From Candidatus Bathyarchaeota archaeon (lineage in GTDB: Archaea > Thermoproteota > Bathyarchaeia > Bathyarchaeales > Bathycorpusculaceae): a DNA stretch of 8,660 nt. The stretch spans positions 1-8,660 of the forward strand of contig DAOVIH010000045.1 in the NCBI GenBank assembly GCA_030673805.1. The letters are read 5' to 3'. Each line of letters opens with the position of its first letter. The first letter of the stretch is position 1. The notes under the pieces were generated by a model. It made no database searches and was not told the DNA's origin. It saw only the letters and a list, made by a program, of their open reading frames with translations. This document shows positions 5,701-8,660 of the stretch, piece after piece. The translations under genes and the position numbers were made by a program.

Positions 5701-5838
5701 CTCAAAAAATTGAGGAGTATCCTAAAAACGGTTCTTGGCACAACCAGCAACAAAAAAAGATCAGGATATCATTAATACTAATGGAGTGAAACAAATCCAT
5801 TCTGAGTGGTTAGCCCCCAAATTAAAATGAGGGGTCTA
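5701..5838 (-). terminator. Hairpin cluster and T7 run ending the three-gene cassette
   Basis: In minus-strand order after the last cassette gene there is a stem TAGnCCCC/GGGGnCTA (5811-5838) that overlaps the stop codon, then a perfect 6-base stem AATGGA/TCCATT (5780-5785 and 5796-5801), then a T7 run (5758-5752), then a short stem CTCAA/TTGAG with an A4 loop on the plus strand (5701-5714). Archaeal transcripts usually end at T-tracts, so the T7 is the likely end point, and the stems may stabilise the mRNA end. The last stem also abuts the MFS promoter. Confidence 0.4.
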
Positions 5839-6348
5839 GCTCATGTTTTTAGCCTTAATTTTGGGGAGACTTTCGTTACGCATCTGAACGACACCTAACG
5901 TTGTTATTCGGTACTCTTCGTCAAGGGTTTTAATTGCGATATCGTTTTTTAGCAACTCACCTAGCCTAGTACTTGTTATTTTGCCACTTTTTCCCACTGT
6001 CTCTTGCAATTCCTCTCTTGAAACAGTATCTTTTGGAAGTAAACCCAGCGCGCGCCCAACATAACTAGCTAGAAGCCTTAAGCATAATGTTTCGTTATCG
6101 GTGAGTTTGCTCCTTGGTACAAGGAGGGTAACACCTTCCTTTGAAAAGCCGATAAGACCTTCGCAATCCTGTACGAGTTCTTGTAAATCAACGTTGAGCA
6201 GAAGCTTCTTGGCTATATCGAAAGTGGGCACAAGGTGACTGAAGAACTTTTCAAGAGACAGCCACACTTCCTGTGTTGTTCCAAAAAAGGTTTTCTCAAG
6301 CTCATTGTACTTTATTCTAACTTCAATCTTTTCGTGACTTTCTGTCAA
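5836..6348 (-). CDS. Unrecognised winged-helix-type protein, third gene of the cassette
   Basis: I do not recognise a named family. The 170-residue protein opens with a strand-hairpin-helix module: KIEVRIKYNELEKTFFGTTQEVWLSLEKFFSHL (7-39). A middle part (40-70) is followed by a strand (KEGVTLLVPRSKL, 70-82) and a likely winged helix (83-152). In the last, SREELQETVGKSGKITSTRLGELLKN resembles helix-turn-helix and EYRITTLGVVQM the wing and final helix. The same plan, R-I-K near the start and LT..E..xLxL before the winged helix, recurs in the two upstream genes, so the three look like diverged paralogues. The start is a TTG at 6348, supported by GAGG nine bases upstream. Its TTGA overlaps the previous stop by 4 bases, implying coupled translation. 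The tail is basic (KIKAKNMS). DNA binding is inferred from the fold; the role is unknown. Confidence 0.75.
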   Translation of the reverse strand: MTESHEKIEVRIKYNELEKTFFGTTQEVWLSLEKFFSHLVPTFDIAKKLLLNVDLQELVQDCEGLIGFSKEGVTLLVPRSKLTDNETLCLRLLASYVGRALGLLPKDTVSREELQETVGKSGKITSTRLGELLKNDIAIKTLDEEYRITTLGVVQMRNESLPKIKAKNMS

Positions 6349-6815
6349 CTCATTTTTCCTCTTATCTTAACCAGAACGTCTTCTTCAATCCACTTTTCAC
6401 CCTGAATAGTTAGCTTAAACTCGGGTTTAGAGGGGTCGGGCTTGAAAACTCTTCCCCTCTTAGTCAGCTCGTTGAGTCTAGCTGGGACCATACTCTTTAT
6501 TCCACTTAACTCCAAAAGCTTTGATATTTGAGCCGCTGTATTCTTTTTTTGTTCTGAACCGTAAAGTACCAAGCCTATTGCTTCGTAATGAGTAAGGTTT
6601 TCTCGCGTTACTATTACTGGCCCCTCAGTCGTAGATTCAATTATACCCTTTAATTGGGCACTAGAAGGGACCAGTCGGTTTGAAACTAAATCAGATATTT
6701 TTTCCGTGAAATTCTCCGGGACACTCTCCAAAATGCTGAGAATCTCCTCCGGGGTCTCGCCCTCGACCAAGATTTCGCCAAAAGGAGTTTTTATTCGTGC
6801 ATGAATCTTCTTCAT
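6345..6815 (-). CDS. Unrecognised winged-helix-type protein, second gene of the cassette
   Basis: This 156-residue protein has no named family that I recognise. The N-terminal module is HARIKTPFGEILVEGETPEEILSILESVPENF (5-36): two short strands and a helix, matching the module in both neighbours. After a spacer comes a strand, EGPVIVTRENLT (64-75), and then a clear winged helix (76-148). Its parts are HYEAIGLVLYGSEQ (helix 1), NTAAQISKLLELSG (helix 2), SMVPARLNELTKRGRV (recognition-type helix) and the wing EFKLTIQGEKWIEEDVLVKI. The K-x-LT-x-x-G-x-x-W-ending pattern is common in small archaeal DNA-binding proteins. The ATG at 6815 forms an ATGA overlap with the previous stop, and AAGGA lies eight bases upstream. 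Of the three proteins this one keeps the plan most plainly. A role in sequence-specific DNA binding, perhaps as a hetero-oligomer with its neighbours, is inference. Confidence 0.78.
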   Translation of the reverse strand: MKKIHARIKTPFGEILVEGETPEEILSILESVPENFTEKISDLVSNRLVPSSAQLKGIIESTTEGPVIVTRENLTHYEAIGLVLYGSEQKKNTAAQISKLLELSGIKSMVPARLNELTKRGRVFKPDPSKPEFKLTIQGEKWIEEDVLVKIRGKMS

Positions 6816-7336
6816 TTGTTCTTTCCTTTGTAGTTTGAACCTTTCTCTTCAGCAAGTATATAGACAAAGCCAGCATTGGTGTTCCAACGTCTAACCAATC
6901 CTTTCTTAACTAATCCTGAAAGGGCTCTGGTCAGTACACTCTCTGAATACTTGAGCTTGTTTGCCTTTATAGCCCCTTTTAACTCATCCGCGGTTCTTGG
7001 TCTCCACTTACCCCAATCGGTTTCCAAAATCATCAGAACTGCTTCTTTACAGCTGGAAGATGATTTTATCAGGGGATATTTTTGTGTTTTTTTCTCAGTG
7101 GTTTTAGGTTCTTCCCTCTTCACTGTTAGGGTAGCTATAGTCTTAGGCTTCAAGCTCTCAAAGGCTTCTTGCACGCTCTTGACAACTTTGGGAAGTTTTT
7201 CAATGGTCTTGATAACTTCCTCATGTTTTCCTCTGATTTCAACTTCGTACTCCCCCATTTTAACGCGAAAAGCGAAGTCTCCTTGACTTTCCTCAACCTT
7301 TTTTTTGGCCAATATGATCCCACGATATACAACCAT
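6812..7336 (-). CDS. Unrecognised winged-helix-type protein, first gene of the cassette
   Basis: First gene of the cassette, with no named family recognised. From the ATG at 7336 it has 174 residues; a GTG at 7366 would give 184 and a TTG at 7312 gives 166, none with a good ribosome site. The ATG is chosen because the TATA-like TTTAAAA at 7383-7389 predicts a transcript start near 7360, downstream of the GTG. Residues 21-61 hold the shared module: FAFRVKMGEYEVEIRG strands, then a helix HEEVIKTIEKLPKVVKSVQEAF. A Lys/Thr/Glu-rich linker (62-90) follows. The winged helix lies at 93-162, with CKEAVLMILETDWG, the helix TADELKGAIKANKL, the recognition-type helix SESVLTRALSGLVKKGLVRRW and a wing ending GFVYIL. 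The tail is basic. The protein is very lysine-rich, consistent with nucleic-acid binding. Confidence 0.75.
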   Translation of the reverse strand: MVVYRGIILAKKKVEESQGDFAFRVKMGEYEVEIRGKHEEVIKTIEKLPKVVKSVQEAFESLKPKTIATLTVKREEPKTTEKKTQKYPLIKSSSSCKEAVLMILETDWGKWRPRTADELKGAIKANKLKYSESVLTRALSGLVKKGLVRRWNTNAGFVYILAEEKGSNYKGKNK

Positions 7337-7382
7337 GTTATGCTTTTTAGGATTTGTGCATCTCACACATCACTAAGTTCAG

Positions 7383-7390
7383 TTTTAAAC
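7383..7390 (-). promoter_or_regulatory. Putative TATA box of the three-gene cassette
   Basis: The minus strand reads GTTTAAAA here, the best TATA-like site before the cassette. A start about 26 bases on (near 7360) leaves a 24-base leader before the ATG at 7336. The rest of the 249-base gap up to oppF has no gene. Confidence 0.35.
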
Positions 7391-7465
7391 AATCACTGAA
7401 CTCTTCATTTTCTCACTTCAAAAAAAGCCTTAACCAGCAGAAAATGGGGCTGTCTTTCTTGTCCA

Positions 7466-7619
7466 CCATCATTACGATGGATCAGGATTCAGACACTACG
7501 TTGACACCAGCAAGATTTCAAGATGATTGTTCCAAATGGGTTACCTATGTCTGCTAGGTACCAATCAAAGAAAAGAAGAAGATCTATCTGCACTGAAAAT
7601 GAAAAATTTTTTATTTCAT
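7466..7619 (-). terminator. T-run and hairpins after oppF
   Basis: Past the oppF stop on the minus strand, AAAAATTTTT (7602-7611) supplies a T5 run within about 15 bases. Further on are a stem TACCTA/TAGGTA (7542-7547 and 7555-7560, extended by two G-C pairs past a bulge) and a stem CCATC/GATGG (7466-7470 and 7476-7480). The T-run is the likely termination point; the stems may protect the mRNA end or belong to a cassette control region. Confidence 0.35.
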
Positions 7620-8602
7620 AGGCGAATGCAGGCAACAAAATGGCCTTTCTTAATCTCCCGAAGTTCTGGTTTCTTTTGGCTACAGGCGTCCATGGCTTTG
7701 GGGCATCGAGGGTTGAAGCGACACCCTGGAGGTGGATTGATGGCACTTGGAACCTCTCCTCGTAAGAAAATCTTTTCGGTTTTTGTTTTTGGGTCTGGAA
7801 TCGGGACGGCTTCCATCAAAGCCGTTGTGTAGGGATGAAGGGGGTTATCATACAACTCGTCGGTTTGGGCTAATTCAACTATCTCGCCTAGGTACATAAC
7901 AGCTACTCGGTGGCTGATTTGTCTCACACTGCTAAGGTCGTGAGAAATATAAAGGTAAGATATGCCCATCGTCTGTTGTAATTCATCCAGCAGATTGAGA
8001 ATTTGGGCTCTTATAGAAACATCTAAAGAAGACACGGGTTCATCAGCAACTATAAACTTTGGCTCTACTGCTAATGCACGAGCTATGCAGATTCTTTGTC
8101 TTTGGCCACCACTGAACTCGTGGGGGTATCTTTCAGCATGGTATTCTTCCAAACCAACTAGTTTAAGAAGTTTGTAAACCCGTTCTTTCCAATCTTTCTT
8201 GGGTACATGTTTGTGGATTTCGAAGGGCTCAGAGATTATGTCGTAGACTGTCATCCTAGGATCCAAGGAACCATACGGATTTTGGAAGATTATCTGCATT
8301 CTTCGCCTCAGTTGAAGTTTCTCCTCTTTCTTCCCAGAGGTGAATTTTTCGATTACGTTTTTTCCTTCAAATAGGATTTCTCCTGACGTAGGTATTATCA
8401 GGTGAAGTATGAGTCGTGCAGTTGTGGTTTTTCCACATCCGCTTTCACCAACTAGGGCAAAGGTCTCTTTTTCTTTTATGTTAAAGGAGATGTTGTCAAC
8501 CGCGTGAACTTTTGCAACCTGTTTTTTGAATATGACGCCTTCGGAGTAAACTGGGAAGTATTTCACCAAGTTCTTAACTTGGATTATGTAAGCATCAGTC
8601 AA
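7616..8602 (-). CDS. oppF: Oligopeptide/dipeptide ABC transporter ATP-binding protein (OppF/DppF)
   Basis: One of the two cytoplasmic ATPases that power uptake of peptides, or of related solutes such as nickel or sugars in archaea. It has 328 residues, the normal OppF length. Walker A is GESGCGKTT (52-60), the Q-loop is Q107 in IIFQNPYGSLDPR, the signature is FSGGQRQR (163-170), Walker B is FIVADEP (183-189), the D-loop is SSLD (191-194) and the H-loop is H221. The QNPYGSLDPRMTV form is typical of OppF rather than OppD. The C-terminal peptide-transporter extension (about 245-328) carries C294, C300, C307 and C325, the pattern reported to hold a 4Fe-4S cluster in some relatives. The start is a TTG at 8602, overlapping the oppD end by 8 bases, with AGGAG about 12 bases upstream. 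The permease and binding-protein genes should lie past the window edge. Archaeal homologues may import oligosaccharides, so the substrate is open. Confidence 0.95.
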   Translation of the reverse strand: MTDAYIIQVKNLVKYFPVYSEGVIFKKQVAKVHAVDNISFNIKEKETFALVGESGCGKTTTARLILHLIIPTSGEILFEGKNVIEKFTSGKKEEKLQLRRRMQIIFQNPYGSLDPRMTVYDIISEPFEIHKHVPKKDWKERVYKLLKLVGLEEYHAERYPHEFSGGQRQRICIARALAVEPKFIVADEPVSSLDVSIRAQILNLLDELQQTMGISYLYISHDLSSVRQISHRVAVMYLGEIVELAQTDELYDNPLHPYTTALMEAVPIPDPKTKTEKIFLRGEVPSAINPPPGCRFNPRCPKAMDACSQKKPELREIKKGHFVACIRL

Positions 8603-8660
8603 TATTGTCTTCTTCTCCTTTCAACTGTATCTTTTGCCATTCATGACATGCAACAAAGTG
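8595..8660 (-). CDS. oppD: 3' end of the OppD/DppD peptide transporter ATPase (partial)
   Basis: The last 21 codons of a gene that enters from the right edge. The frame reads HFVACHEWQKIQ and ends EEDNID before a TGA at 8595-8597. HFVAC is the conserved C-terminal cysteine segment of OppD/OppF-type ATPases; the same HFVAC occurs at the end of the OppF in this window. The stop lies inside the oppF start region (8-base overlap), so the two ATPases are translationally coupled in the usual oppD-oppF order. Nothing more of the protein is visible. Confidence 0.8.
   Translation of the reverse strand, partial: HFVACHEWQKIQLKGEEDNID

Noticed and set aside
7489..7832. Frames of 85 and 101 codons at the oppF end and in the following gap
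   Set aside because: Both mostly overlap the conserved C-terminal part of oppF in other frames or on the opposite strand, and show no family features.
1..8660. CRISPR array, insertion sequence, integrase or attachment site
   Set aside because: No evenly spaced direct repeats, no transposase or integrase motifs and no long terminal inverted repeats were seen.

Overview
The window looks like a chromosomal segment of an archaeon of moderate to low G+C. I infer the Thermoproteota side, possibly a Bathyarchaeia-like lineage. The reasons are a stand-alone archaeal-type PyrI, a short PadR regulator, a compact YkgJ-type cysteine protein, several small winged-helix proteins of a style common in archaea, T/A-rich TATA-like boxes about 25 bases before likely transcript starts, and frequent TTG/GTG starts with GGAG/GAGG ribosome sites. 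The phylum is not proven by the sequence.

Layout. The left part reads rightward: a PadR-family repressor (78-458), a YkoE-like ECF transporter S component (739-1284, start reassigned to a GTG with a strong ribosome site) and a YkgJ/UPF0153 cysteine-cluster protein (1413-1838). From the convergent junction at 1839-1992 onward, every gene lies on the minus strand. Listed left to right they are: PyrI, the regulatory chain of aspartate carbamoyltransferase (1993-2457); a 395-base gap with one or two possible tiny ORFs; a dodecin-like protein (2868-3071); a low-specificity threonine aldolase (3233-4282); a 12-helix MFS transporter of the fosmidomycin-resistance-like group (4410-5621); a tightly overlapping three-gene cassette of unrecognised proteins (5836-7336); and OppF/DppF, an oligopeptide ABC transporter ATPase (7616-8602), preceded by the last 21 codons of OppD/DppD (8595-8660).

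How the genes fit together. Only two groups look like real operons. OppD-OppF overlap by 8 bases and are the ATPase end of a peptide importer whose permease and binding-protein genes should lie beyond the right edge. The three-gene cassette has start/stop overlaps of 4 bases (ATGA and TTGA). Its three proteins seem to be diverged paralogues, each with a small N-terminal strand-hairpin-helix module, a spacer and a C-terminal winged helix. It is the best candidate here for an undescribed system. The other genes look like single metabolic or transport units with their own promoters and hairpin-containing gaps.

Other points of note are the absence of pyrB next to pyrI, a dodecin lacking the usual flavin-contacting Trp and Gln, an S component without its energising module, and an open frame in phase with the S component gene but cut off by a single TAG.
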